Position numbers and translations under genes: made by a program. The notes under the pieces are model-generated. The model saw only the letters and a list, made by a program, of their open reading frames with translations. It did not search any database and was not told where the DNA came from. This document shows, one piece after another, positions 43,631 to 52,235 of a stretch of 64,000 nt of DNA (positions are counted from its first letter, which is position 1; every line of letters begins with the position of its first letter). Origin of the DNA: Mesorhizobium sp. B2-7-2. GTDB lineage: Bacteria; Pseudomonadota; Alphaproteobacteria; Rhizobiales; Rhizobiaceae. The stretch covers positions 186,001 to 250,000 of the forward strand of contig NZ_VFTZ01000004.1 in assembly GCF_006440775.1 (NCBI RefSeq). The letters run 5' to 3'.

Positions 43631-44521
43631 CTAGTGCTTGACCGCGCCTTCCGTCAGGGCGCGTACGAAGTATCGTTGCAGGACAAGAAACAGCACGACG
43701 ACGGGCACGCTCATCATGAAGCTTGCCGCCATCAGGCCCGGGAAGTCCGTCGTATTTTCCGAGAAGAAGCGCTGGATGCCGACCGGCAGGGTCAACTGTT
43801 CGTTCTTGGAGAGAAAGGTGTAGGCGTAGATGTACTCGTTCCAGGCGCCGATGAAGGAATAGATCGCGGTGGCGATGATCCCCGGCGTCGAGAGCGGCAT
43901 CACGATCAGGATGAAGGCCTGGAACCGTGTAGCGCCGTCGATGCGCGCCGCCTGCTCGAGCTGCACCGGGATGTTGTCGTAAAAGCCCTTGAGCAACCAG
44001 ATCGCCAGCGGCAGGCCGAAAGTCAGATAGGTGAGGATGAGCGAACCATGCGTGTTCACCAGCCCGAGCGCACGCATCAGGATGAACAGCGGCACGAGAA
44101 AGATCACCGCCGGGAACATGTTTCGGAGCAGCACCGCGAAGAACAGGAAGTTCCGGCCGGGGAAGGTGAAGCGCGAAAACGCGTAGGCCGCGGGAACTGC
44201 CACGATCACCGAAAGGATGGTCGTGGCAGTGGAAACGTACAGGCTGTTCCAGAAGAAGCGCAGGAAATCCTGGCCGACGCTGTTCTGCGGATCGAGCAGC
44301 TTCTGGTAGCTGGCAAGGGTAGGCTGGTCCGGCCACCATTGCGGCGGAAATTGCATCGCGGCGAAGCCGGACTTGATCGAGGTCAGCAGCATCCAGATCA
44401 TCGGCAAGGCGGTGTAAAGCAGCATGAACACCAGGAATATGCGCCCGCCCCACCGCCATCCGTCGATCCGCATCCGGCGACGGGTCTGGCCTCGAGGGGC
44501 CGTCTCGGCAATCGTGCTCAT
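43631..44521 (-). CDS. Carbohydrate ABC transporter permease (MalG-like)
   Basis: A 296-residue inner-membrane protein with about six hydrophobic helices. It carries the EAA loop EQAARIDGATRFQAFILIVMPLSTPGI, which contacts the ATPase. The N-terminus (RMRIDGWRWGGRIFLVFMLLYTALPMIWML) is typical of the MalG/UgpE half. The ATG overlaps the stop of the MalF-like gene by 4 bp (ATGA), so the two permeases are co-translated. Confidence 0.93.
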   Translation of the reverse strand: MSTIAETAPRGQTRRRMRIDGWRWGGRIFLVFMLLYTALPMIWMLLTSIKSGFAAMQFPPQWWPDQPTLASYQKLLDPQNSVGQDFLRFFWNSLYVSTATTILSVIVAVPAAYAFSRFTFPGRNFLFFAVLLRNMFPAVIFLVPLFILMRALGLVNTHGSLILTYLTFGLPLAIWLLKGFYDNIPVQLEQAARIDGATRFQAFILIVMPLSTPGIIATAIYSFIGAWNEYIYAYTFLSKNEQLTLPVGIQRFFSENTTDFPGLMAASFMMSVPVVVLFLVLQRYFVRALTEGAVKH

Positions 44522-45477
44522 GCGCTGCCATCCTTCCGCTCGTTGCCGCTCAGCGCACGGACATAGAAATAGCCGAGTGTCATCAGGATAAAGAACAGCA
44601 GCACCGAATAGGCCGACGCCACGCCCCAGCGCTGCCGGCCGAAGGCAAGCTCATAAATGTGGGTGATCCAGATATGCGACGCGTTGGACGGCCCGCCTCC
44701 GGTCATGATCCATGGGATGATGAAGGAGTTGAAGTTGGCTACCGCGAGCAGCAGGATCGTCACCGTCGAGACGTTTCTCAAATGCGGGAAGGTGACGTGC
44801 CAAAAGCGCTGCCATGCATTGGCCCCGTCGACCGTCGCGGCGCGCAGCAACTGGTCGGGAACCGTCTGCAGGCCGGCCATCATCATGATCATGGCAAACG
44901 GAAACTCGCGCCAGATATTGACGACGATCAGGGAGGGCAGCACCGTGCTGACGTTGTCGATGAAATTCGGCGGCCCTCCGGCCAATCCGAGGCCAACCAG
45001 AACCGCGCCGATGACCCCGAAATCCGAATGGTAGATCCACTTCCAGATATAGGAAGCGGCGACCGCGCTGATGACCCAGGGAATGATCAGGATGGCGCGC
45101 AGGATACCGCGGCCGACAAAGTCACGGTGGAGCGCCAGCGCGGCGCAAAAGCCAAGGACGAAGGAAAGGAAAGTGGAGGCCGCTGTCCAGATAAGCGTAT
45201 TCCAGGTGACCTTCCAGAACACCTCGCTTGTGAGGATGGCCGTGTAGTTGTTGACGCCGACGAAGATCTTGTCGCGGAGCTGCAGGCCGGGCGGGGTGTT
45301 AAAGAAGGACAGCTCGATTGTGTAGTAGATCGGATAGGCGATGACGATGAGCATCACGGCGATCGCGGGAAGCACATACGCGTAGTCGGCGCGATGCTCC
45401 CAGACACTGCGGAGCAAGCCGGACCCGGCGGGTTGCAATCTGCGGCGAGCCTCGGCCTTGCCGGTCGCGATCGTCAC
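44518..45477 (-). CDS. Carbohydrate ABC transporter permease (MalF-like)
   Basis: A 319-residue inner-membrane protein with several hydrophobic helices. The EAA motif is QLLRAATVDGANAWQRFWHVTFPHLRNV, and a conserved GGPSNAS region follows. The start codon is GTG. It forms a heterodimer with the MalG-like permease. A strong hairpin lies in the 77-bp gap separating it from the binding-protein gene upstream. Confidence 0.92.
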   Translation of the reverse strand: MTIATGKAEARRRLQPAGSGLLRSVWEHRADYAYVLPAIAVMLIVIAYPIYYTIELSFFNTPPGLQLRDKIFVGVNNYTAILTSEVFWKVTWNTLIWTAASTFLSFVLGFCAALALHRDFVGRGILRAILIIPWVISAVAASYIWKWIYHSDFGVIGAVLVGLGLAGGPPNFIDNVSTVLPSLIVVNIWREFPFAMIMMMAGLQTVPDQLLRAATVDGANAWQRFWHVTFPHLRNVSTVTILLLAVANFNSFIIPWIMTGGGPSNASHIWITHIYELAFGRQRWGVASAYSVLLFFILMTLGYFYVRALSGNERKDGSA

Positions 45478-45505
45478 TGTAGCGCGCCCTTGTTCTTGGG
45501 GAAGT

Positions 45506-45532
45506 ATCGGCTGCGCTCGCGGCGCAGCCGAT
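45506..45532. repeat. Intercistronic stem-loop between binding-protein and permease genes
   Basis: A perfect 11-bp inverted repeat, ATCGGCTGCGC and GCGCAGCCGAT, with a five-base loop (TCGCG) sits between the binding-protein stop and the permease start. There is no T-run, so full termination is unlikely. As in the malE-malF gap of E. coli, such a hairpin can protect the upstream mRNA and keep the binding protein in excess over the membrane components. Confidence 0.7.
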
Positions 45533-45554
45533 CGGATCGTCGGTCAGGCCCGCA

Positions 45555-47036
45555 TTAGAGCCCGCCTCCCATCAGGTCTTTCACCTTCTTGGCCGCGTCG
45601 TCCGCCGCCTGGTCGACGGTCATCGCTCCGGTCAGGGCATTCTGCAGCATGTCCGGGACGATGATGTTCATGATTTCGGGCGACTGCGGCAGCGCCGGGA
45701 ACGGGATGCCGTATGGCAGCATCGAGGTCGTGACGTCGAGGAACTTGATGTTGTCCAGACGTTCCTTCATCCATTTTGTCTTGAAGCCGTTGAGGTTGCC
45801 TGGGTTTGATCCGGCATAGGCCATCTTCAGCGACCATTCCGGGCTCGTCCACATGCAGATGATGGCCTTTGCGGCCGGCTCGTCCACCTTGCCCCCCTCG
45901 ACATATTCGGGCTTCAGGATGTGGATGTTCGAGCCGCCGAACACGACGGCGCGCTTGCCGTCGGGGCCGGTCGGAATCAGGCCGTAGCGCATGTTGTCGA
46001 TGACGGTCTGTGCCTTGTCCTTGTCGGTGCCCGTCGCCTTCTTCTGCAGGTCGAGCATGACGTTGTAGTCGGACGGATGCGAGATCATCATGCCGAGCTG
46101 GCCAGCGAGAAACAGGGGCTGGTTGTCGGCCTGCTGGTTGGTGAGCGCCGAGACCGGAACCGATTTGTCGCGAACATACATGTCGTAGGAGGCTTGCAGC
46201 GCCGCCTTGCTCTGCGGGCTGTCGAGCTCGATCTGCTTGTAGGTGGGGTTGGCGGTGGCCTCGTCGAAGACGCCGCCGCCATAGGCCCACAACTGCGGCA
46301 TGAAGCGGTAAGGCGTGTTGCCGGCATTCTTGCGCGCCACCAGGCCGTAGCCGGCAATGCCGAGCTTGTCGTGGATCTGCTTGGAATATTTGACGACATC
46401 GTCCCAGGTTGCCGGGGGCTTGTTCGGATCGAGGCCCGCGCGCTTGAAGATGTCGGCGTTCCAGATGAACGCCATCGTCTCGTTGTTGGTCGGAATGCCG
46501 TAGGTCACGCCGTCCCAGGTGACGGCCTTCATGGCGCCGGGCCAGAAGTCCTCGGTCGAATACCCCACATCCTCAGGCTTGAGCGGCTGCAGATAGCCCT
46601 TCGAGGCGAACTCGGTGCCGCCCAGGATTTGCAGGCGGACCGCCATTGGCGCTGCGTTGCCGAGCAGCGCCGTGCGGAACTTGTCGAGAAGGTCGTTGTA
46701 GGTGAGGGCTTGTTCCTCGAGCTGGATGTTCGGATAGGTCTTGCGGAAGGTTGCGAAGAAATCCTTGTAGTATTGGCGCAAAAGGTCCGGGTCGCCCTCG
46801 AACACGCCCTGATACCAGAAGGTCAGTCGTCCCTTGTAGTCGAGCGGGGTGACCTTGGCGCAATCGCCCGCAGTGTCAAAATCCTGCGTGCCCGCAATGG
46901 AGCGCACATATTCCGGCGACCACTTGCTCAGGTTGACCGGCGGCGCGCCCAGCGCCGGCGCGGCCATCAACGATGCCATTAACGCAGTGGAGACAGTGCC
47001 GCGCAGGACGGCACCGCCGAGCGTAATCCTCGTCAT
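45555..47036 (-). CDS. ABC transporter extracellular solute-binding protein (family 1)
   Basis: A 493-residue periplasmic binding protein. An N-terminal signal peptide (LRGTVSTALMASLMAAPALGA) is followed by family-1 features: RLTFWYQGVFEGD, YGIPTNNETMAFIWNADIFKRAGL, PPATWDDVVKYSKQI and AAKAIICMWTSPEWS. A clear GGAGG Shine-Dalgarno precedes the ATG. It captures the unknown carbohydrate for the two permeases and ATPase. It is the first gene of the leftward transporter/catabolic operon, divergent from the GntR regulator. Confidence 0.93.
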   Translation of the reverse strand: MTRITLGGAVLRGTVSTALMASLMAAPALGAPPVNLSKWSPEYVRSIAGTQDFDTAGDCAKVTPLDYKGRLTFWYQGVFEGDPDLLRQYYKDFFATFRKTYPNIQLEEQALTYNDLLDKFRTALLGNAAPMAVRLQILGGTEFASKGYLQPLKPEDVGYSTEDFWPGAMKAVTWDGVTYGIPTNNETMAFIWNADIFKRAGLDPNKPPATWDDVVKYSKQIHDKLGIAGYGLVARKNAGNTPYRFMPQLWAYGGGVFDEATANPTYKQIELDSPQSKAALQASYDMYVRDKSVPVSALTNQQADNQPLFLAGQLGMMISHPSDYNVMLDLQKKATGTDKDKAQTVIDNMRYGLIPTGPDGKRAVVFGGSNIHILKPEYVEGGKVDEPAAKAIICMWTSPEWSLKMAYAGSNPGNLNGFKTKWMKERLDNIKFLDVTTSMLPYGIPFPALPQSPEIMNIIVPDMLQNALTGAMTVDQAADDAAKKVKDLMGGGL

Positions 47037-47256
47037 AGGTATCCTCCAGGTTTCTCTCCCGTGCCGCTCTGCGTCGAGGCAAGCGGTCGTTGCTCGTTCG
47101 ATCGCGGGATATTTGCCGGTTCTAATGTATCCCTTCGACGACTTTGTACGTTTTCAGATCACAGATTATCTGTCAACGCGAAGAATCGTACATTGTTTTA
47201 TCGAAACAGAGCGTGATATAGGGCGCAGGGTGTATTCACTTGGGGGGAGATGGGCC
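47037..47256. promoter_or_regulatory. Operator-like gap between transporter operon and GntR regulator gene
   Basis: This 220-bp AT-rich divergent gap contains a 13-base perfect inverted repeat ACAGAT-T-ATCTGT at 47161-47173. A wider pair, TGTACG at 47145-47150 and CGTACA at 47187-47192, brackets it almost symmetrically. GntR/FCD regulators usually bind short palindromes of this kind next to their own gene, so these are the likely operators for both directions. Confidence 0.5.
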
Positions 47257-47967
47257 TTGGCCGAGACAAGCGATTTCAAAGCGGTGCCACCTGCGGGAAT
47301 TGACCCCATCGGGGCTTCCAGCGAGGGCGCCTCGCTTTATGAACTGATTAGGGATGACATCATCGAGGGACGGCTAGCCGCCAACGAACGGCTTGTGGTC
47401 GCCGATCTCGCCCGGCGTCACGGCACCTCGACCAACCCGGTGCGCGAGGCCCTGCAATTGTTGCGCGGAGAGGGCTTTGTCATCTTCAGCCCCAATCGCG
47501 GGGCGCGCGTGCGACCCATAGATCAGGACTTTGTCCGGGATATCTACGAGATCGGCGTCCTGATCGAACCCGCCCTGACGCGATGGTTCGTGAACATGGC
47601 CACCGACGAGGATATCGCCGAGCTCGAACGTCTCCAGGACCTGATCGAGGAGAACAATTTTGCCGACACGTTCAGGCACAGCGAACTCGATACCGCCTTC
47701 CACACCGTGATGTACCAGCGGCATTATAACCGCCATGCGGCCGAGCTCTGGTGGAAGCACCGCGAGGTGCTGAGGGCGGTCAGCCGGCGGTTCAATTTCA
47801 CGCTTGCCAGACGCGCCGCGATCATCCGCGAGCACCGCGAACTCATCGCGCATGTAAAGGCCGGAGAAGCCGACAAGGCAGCCGAGCTCATCTCCCGCCA
47901 TGTCGAGGGTTCCGGCCGACATGTGCTCGAACACATGCGCGCGCGCATTGCGGCTCGAGCCGGATAG
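47257..47967 (+). CDS. GntR-family transcriptional regulator (FadR/FCD subfamily)
   Basis: A 236-residue regulator. The N-terminal winged helix (ASLYELIRDDIIEGRLAANERLVVADLARRHG, STNPVREALQLLRGEGFV, NRGARV) is followed by an FCD ligand domain (about 90-225) with the metal-site pattern Asp/His: LDTAFHTVMY, REHRELIAHVKAGEADKAAELISRH. No ATG fits; the TTG at 47257 is preceded by GGGGGGAG at good spacing, while a GTG at 47230 is an alternative. It lies 46 bp before the second enolase gene. It likely represses the locus until a sugar acid binds. Confidence 0.85.
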   Translation: MAETSDFKAVPPAGIDPIGASSEGASLYELIRDDIIEGRLAANERLVVADLARRHGTSTNPVREALQLLRGEGFVIFSPNRGARVRPIDQDFVRDIYEIGVLIEPALTRWFVNMATDEDIAELERLQDLIEENNFADTFRHSELDTAFHTVMYQRHYNRHAAELWWKHREVLRAVSRRFNFTLARRAAIIREHRELIAHVKAGEADKAAELISRHVEGSGRHVLEHMRARIAARAG

Positions 47968-48013
47968 CCGATCGGCAACATCATCCTGGCCACTTCAAAA
48001 AAGGGTAGTTGAG

Positions 48014-49180
48014 ATGAAAATCACCAGCATTCGGCCATGGCTGATCAAGTCCGACGCGTCCTATTGGGGCGAGTATCTGTTCGTCGAAGTGACGACCGAC
48101 GAGGGGGTGAGCGGCTGGGGGGAGATCACCACGACGACAAAGCTCGCCAACCGCGCTCTCTGCACGATCCTGCGCCAGATCGGGATAGCCGTGGCAGGCG
48201 AGGATCCGTCGCGCATCGAGCATCTGTGGCACAAGATTTTCCGCAGCTTCACCTATATGGGCAGCCGCGGCGCCGCCGTCGAATGCGTCAGCGCCATCGA
48301 CATCGCCCTTTGGGACATCCGCGGCAAAGTCCTCGGCAAGCCGATCTACGAGCTGCTGGGCGGACCGGTACGCGATGAAGTCGCGCTTTACACTCATCCC
48401 AACCAGGCCAAATTCACCAGCAAGGAAACCGTGATCCGCGAAATTCGCGACATTGTCGAGTCCGGGCACACCGGGCTCAAGTTCGACCCTTTTCCCCATC
48501 AAGGCCCCAGTTTCGATGGTCTGGCCCGCGAAAGCCGTGACGGCTACCTCGATGGCGGCATGACCCGCAAGGACGAGCGCGAGGCCGCCGAACTGACGGC
48601 CCTGATCCGCGAAACGGCGGGCCCCGATGTCGACATCCTGATCGATGCGCATGGGCGCTTCGATGTTCCAACCGCCATTCGCCTCTGCCGCAGCCTCGAA
48701 GAAGCGGGCCAGATCGATTGGTTCGAGGAGCCCTGTCCGCCCGAGAGCCTCAATGCTCTCAAACAGGTGCGCGACAAGGTCAGCGCCGCCATCTCGTGGG
48801 GCGAGCGCGGCCATACGAAGTGGGATTTCGTGCCGGTGCTCGAGGGTAAGCTCGCCGACTACATCATGCCGGACGTCACCTGGACCGGCGGCATTACCGA
48901 GCTCAAGAAGATTTCCGCCCTGTGCGAAGCCTATTACGTGCCGGTCTCGCCCCATGACGCCGCCGGACCGATCAACGTGGTCGCGGGGGCGCAGGTGATG
49001 ATGACGGTTCCCAACTTCTACAAGCTCGAAACCTCGGAGTGGGACCTCTCCAAATACGATCACCTCATCGACAGACCGCTCGACGTTTCGAACGGCAACC
49101 TCAGGCTGACGTCGAAGCCGGGTCTCGGTGTCGATATGAATCGCGACTACCTGCAGGCCCACGAGATCGAGTTGGGCTAG
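48014..49180 (+). CDS. Enolase-superfamily enzyme, galactonate-dehydratase-like (2 of 4)
   Basis: A 388-residue protein of the mandelate racemase/galactonate dehydratase group. Residues visible: Lys156 (GLKFDPF), Asp211 and His213 (LIDAHGRFD), Glu238/239 (WFEEP), Glu264 (GER) and the C-terminal His314 in SPHDAAGP. The DAHGRFD and GGITELKKI patterns fit acid-sugar dehydratases. The start ATG at 48014 follows GTAGTTGAG; the longer frame upstream overlaps the regulator and is rejected. Confidence 0.85.
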   Translation: MKITSIRPWLIKSDASYWGEYLFVEVTTDEGVSGWGEITTTTKLANRALCTILRQIGIAVAGEDPSRIEHLWHKIFRSFTYMGSRGAAVECVSAIDIALWDIRGKVLGKPIYELLGGPVRDEVALYTHPNQAKFTSKETVIREIRDIVESGHTGLKFDPFPHQGPSFDGLARESRDGYLDGGMTRKDEREAAELTALIRETAGPDVDILIDAHGRFDVPTAIRLCRSLEEAGQIDWFEEPCPPESLNALKQVRDKVSAAISWGERGHTKWDFVPVLEGKLADYIMPDVTWTGGITELKKISALCEAYYVPVSPHDAAGPINVVAGAQVMMTVPNFYKLETSEWDLSKYDHLIDRPLDVSNGNLRLTSKPGLGVDMNRDYLQAHEIELG

Positions 49181-49238
49181 CAACGACCTGCGCGGGCCAG
49201 GCGAGGGGCATAACCAGCGACGAGAACGAGGATAAGTC

Positions 49239-50597
49239 ATGCCAAAGACGGGTGCAGCCGACGAGGCCCTCAATTGGGTGAACACGAATTCCAAGCCGTC
49301 CGAACTCCGCATCACCGATATGCGGGTGGCCGAGATCGTCGGTGCGCCGTTCACTTCGGCGCTGCTCAAGATCTATACCAACCAGGGCATCGTCGGGCTT
49401 GGCGAGGTGCGCGATGGCGCCAGCGCCACTTATGCGCTGATGTTGAAGAGCCGGCTGCTCGGCGAGAATCCCTGCGATGTCGACCGCCTGTTCCGCCGCA
49501 TCAAACAGTTCGGCGGCCACGGGCGGCAAGGCGGCGGCGTGTCGGCGGTCGAGATCGCGCTATGGGATCTCGCCGGCAAGGCCTATGGCGTGCCGATCTA
49601 CCAGATGCTGGGCGGCAAATTTCGCGATCAGGTGCGCGTCTATTGCGATACCGACGCGGAGAAGCCGAGCGGTGCCGAAACCGGCAAGCGCCTCAAGGCG
49701 CGCATGGATCGCGGCTTCACCTTCCTCAAGATGGATCTCGGCTTGATGCAGATCGCCCATATTCCGGGCGCTGTGACATCGCCCGCCGGCGCGCTCGAAG
49801 GGTTTCACGCCAATCCGCGCGGCCGCGGCGGCACGCTCGAGGAGCGGAAGGCTCGCAACCTTGCCTATGACGCGCAGAACGTGCAGCACCCGTTCACAGG
49901 TCTGCATTTCACCGAGAAGGGCATCGACCTTCTCGAGCGGTACATCCACGAGGTTCGCGAGGTCATCGGCTACGAGATCCCTTTGGCCATCGACCATGTC
50001 GGCCACATCTCATTGCAGGACGGCATACGCCTGTCGCGCCGCATCGAGAAATACGTCCCTGCCTGGCTGGAGGACGTGATCCCCTGGCAGTACACCGAGC
50101 AATACCGGCAGCTGCAGCAAGCGACCTCGGTGCCGATCTGCACCGGCGAGGACATCTACCTGAAGGAAGGTTTCGAGCCTCTGCTCGCGAGCGGCGGTCT
50201 CTCCGTCGTCCATCCGGACCTGCTCACCAGCGGCGGCATCCTCGAGACCAAGAAGATCGGCGACATGGCGCAGGACCACGGCGTCGCCATGGCCATCCAC
50301 ATGGCCGAAAGCCCGATCGCTGCGATGGCCGCTGCACATGTCGCGGCCGCGACCGAGAACTTCTTGGCGCTCGAATATCATTCCGCCGATGTCGACTGGT
50401 GGGACGATATCGTCACCGGCCTGCCCAAACCGCTGGTGAAGGACGGCTTCATCACGGTTCCGGACAGACCGGGCCTGGGGATCGACGACGTCGTCGACGA
50501 GGTGATCGCGCAGCATCTGCAGCCCGGTGTCACGGGGATATGGCAATCCACCGAGCATTGGGACAATGAATATAGCTGGGACCGGACCTGGAGTTAG
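49239..50597 (+). CDS. Enolase-superfamily enzyme (3 of 4)
   Basis: A 452-residue member with the usual capping domain ([18 protein letters not shown]) and barrel. Visible residues are Lys164 (FLKMDLG), Asp252 (AIDHVGH), Glu278 (WLEDV), Glu304 (GEDIYL) and His354 (AIHMAESP). A loop of some 40 residues after the Lys motif ([15 protein letters not shown] and following) makes it longer than genes 1, 2 and 4. The ligand set differs from genes 1 and 2 (WLED instead of FEEP), placing it in a different subgroup that resembles gene 4. Confidence 0.82.
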   Translation: MPKTGAADEALNWVNTNSKPSELRITDMRVAEIVGAPFTSALLKIYTNQGIVGLGEVRDGASATYALMLKSRLLGENPCDVDRLFRRIKQFGGHGRQGGGVSAVEIALWDLAGKAYGVPIYQMLGGKFRDQVRVYCDTDAEKPSGAETGKRLKARMDRGFTFLKMDLGLMQIAHIPGAVTSPAGALEGFHANPRGRGGTLEERKARNLAYDAQNVQHPFTGLHFTEKGIDLLERYIHEVREVIGYEIPLAIDHVGHISLQDGIRLSRRIEKYVPAWLEDVIPWQYTEQYRQLQQATSVPICTGEDIYLKEGFEPLLASGGLSVVHPDLLTSGGILETKKIGDMAQDHGVAMAIHMAESPIAAMAAAHVAAATENFLALEYHSADVDWWDDIVTGLPKPLVKDGFITVPDRPGLGIDDVVDEVIAQHLQPGVTGIWQSTEHWDNEYSWDRTWS

Positions 50598-50699
50598 CCA
50601 GGCCGCCCGCCCTCATTCCCCCCGGTTCACAGGGCCAACGACCGACCATTCGTGTCGACCTCTCGCAAGGGAGAGGTGAAGAAGGAAACGGACGAAACC

Positions 50700-51026
50700 A
50701 TGATCTACGAACTGCGGATCTATGACTGCCTGCCGGGCAGGCTGCCGGCTTTGCTCAAGCGCTTTTCCGACCAAACGCTGGCCATCTGGGAGAGGCATGG
50801 CATCCGCCAAGCCGGGTTTTTCACCACGGCGATCGGCGAAAACAGCAATCGCCTCACCTATTTCCTCGCCTGGGAATCGCTGGCCGAGCGTGAGGCGAAA
50901 TGGGCGGCTTTCGTCACCGATCCGGCATGGCACAGGGCCCGGGACGAGTCTGAGCGCGACGGGCAGATCATTGCCAATATCAGCAGCCAACTGCTCACGC
51001 CGACAGCTTTCTCGTCTGTGAAATAG
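50700..51026 (+). CDS. NIPSNAP family protein
   Basis: A 108-residue NIPSNAP/dimeric alpha-beta barrel protein with the family start MIYELRIYDCLPGRLPALLKRF, a GFFTTAIGENSNRLTYFLAWESLAERE core and WHRARDESE. The ATG at 50700 is chosen because it begins exactly at the domain; 16 codons upstream in frame lack family character. NIPSNAP proteins are often encoded in sugar-acid and aromatic catabolic operons, but their biochemical role is not settled. It lies between two enolase-superfamily genes, 9 bp before the last. Confidence 0.85.
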   Translation: MIYELRIYDCLPGRLPALLKRFSDQTLAIWERHGIRQAGFFTTAIGENSNRLTYFLAWESLAEREAKWAAFVTDPAWHRARDESERDGQIIANISSQLLTPTAFSSVK

Positions 51027-51035
51027 GACTGCGCC

Positions 51036-52235
51036 ATGAAGATCACCGACCTGCGCTGCGCCGTCATCGGCCAGCACCCCATCGTGCGCATCGTGACCGA
51101 CGAAGGTCTTTACGGCCTTGGCGAAGTCGAGTTCACCAAGACCTACCTCAAGCCCTTTGTTCTGCATTTCCGCGAGGCGCTGATCGGCGAGGATCCGACC
51201 GACGTCGAGCGGGTGATGCTGAAGATCCGCCAGCGCGGCTCGTTCAAGCCCTACGGGGCGGCGGTAAGCGCGATCGAGCATGCGCTGTGGGACATTGCCG
51301 GCAAGGCCGCGGGCGTGCCGGTCTATAAGCTGCTTGGCGGCAAGGTGCGCGACAAGGTGCGCGTCTATAACGGCTCGATCCGCCGCAAGCGCACCGGCGA
51401 CCGACCGGAGAACTACGCCGCCGACGTCAAATGGATGATGGAGCAGCCGCAGAACTTCTTCATGGTCAAGCAGGGCATCTCGTTCCACTCCAATATGAAG
51501 GACAGCGTCGAGGGCTTTCACTACGGCGTGACGCAGAAGAAGGCCGGCTATCACGGCGCCATGGATCAGGGGGTTATCAGCGAGCGCGGCTTCAACCATA
51601 TGCTCGACTGCGTGATCGCGATGAAGGAGGCGCTGGGCGACAAGGTCAGCCTGGCGCTCGACTGCGGCCCGGGCTGGATGCTGCCCGATGCCATCAGGTT
51701 CGCCCGCGCGGTCGAGAAGTACAATTTGATGTGGCTCGAGGACATGCTGACCGGCGACTATGTGCCGTGGGTCAATCCGCAGGCCTATCGGGAGCTGACC
51801 ACCTCCACCTCGACGCCGATCCATACCGGCGAGCAGATCTACCTGCGGCACAATTTCAAGGAGCTGATCGAGACGCAGGCGGTGCGCGTCATCGGCCCGG
51901 ATCCGGCCGATATAGGCGGTATCGCCGAGCTCAAATGGGTGGCGGAGCACGCCTACATGCATTCCATCCTGATGGCGCCGCACGGCACCGCCAACGGCCT
52001 GCTCGGCCTCGGCGCGCTGATCAATGTCTGCGCCACCTTGCCCGCTAACTACATTGCCTTCGAATATCCGAGCGCGTCCGATCCCTGGTGGGAAGACATC
52101 GTCATCGGCCTGCCGCCGCAGATCGTGAAGGACAGCATGGTGGACCTGCTGGAAGCGCCGGGACTGGGACTCGATATCGATGCCGAGGCGGCCAGGAAAT
52201 ATCTCAGGGAAGAGGATGCGGGTTTCTTCGACTGA
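51036..52235 (+). CDS. Enolase-superfamily enzyme (4 of 4)
   Basis: A 399-residue member. Visible residues are Lys145 (MVKQGI), Asp209 (LALDCGPGW), Glu235 (WLEDM), Glu266 (GEQIYL) and His316 (APHGTANG). As in gene 3, a long loop follows the Lys motif (about 148-185). The sequence resembles uncharacterised mandelate racemase/galactarolactone-cycloisomerase-like proteins. It is the last gene of the rightward catabolic operon; no terminator is obvious after it. Confidence 0.83.
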   Translation: MKITDLRCAVIGQHPIVRIVTDEGLYGLGEVEFTKTYLKPFVLHFREALIGEDPTDVERVMLKIRQRGSFKPYGAAVSAIEHALWDIAGKAAGVPVYKLLGGKVRDKVRVYNGSIRRKRTGDRPENYAADVKWMMEQPQNFFMVKQGISFHSNMKDSVEGFHYGVTQKKAGYHGAMDQGVISERGFNHMLDCVIAMKEALGDKVSLALDCGPGWMLPDAIRFARAVEKYNLMWLEDMLTGDYVPWVNPQAYRELTTSTSTPIHTGEQIYLRHNFKELIETQAVRVIGPDPADIGGIAELKWVAEHAYMHSILMAPHGTANGLLGLGALINVCATLPANYIAFEYPSASDPWWEDIVIGLPPQIVKDSMVDLLEAPGLGLDIDAEAARKYLREEDAGFFD

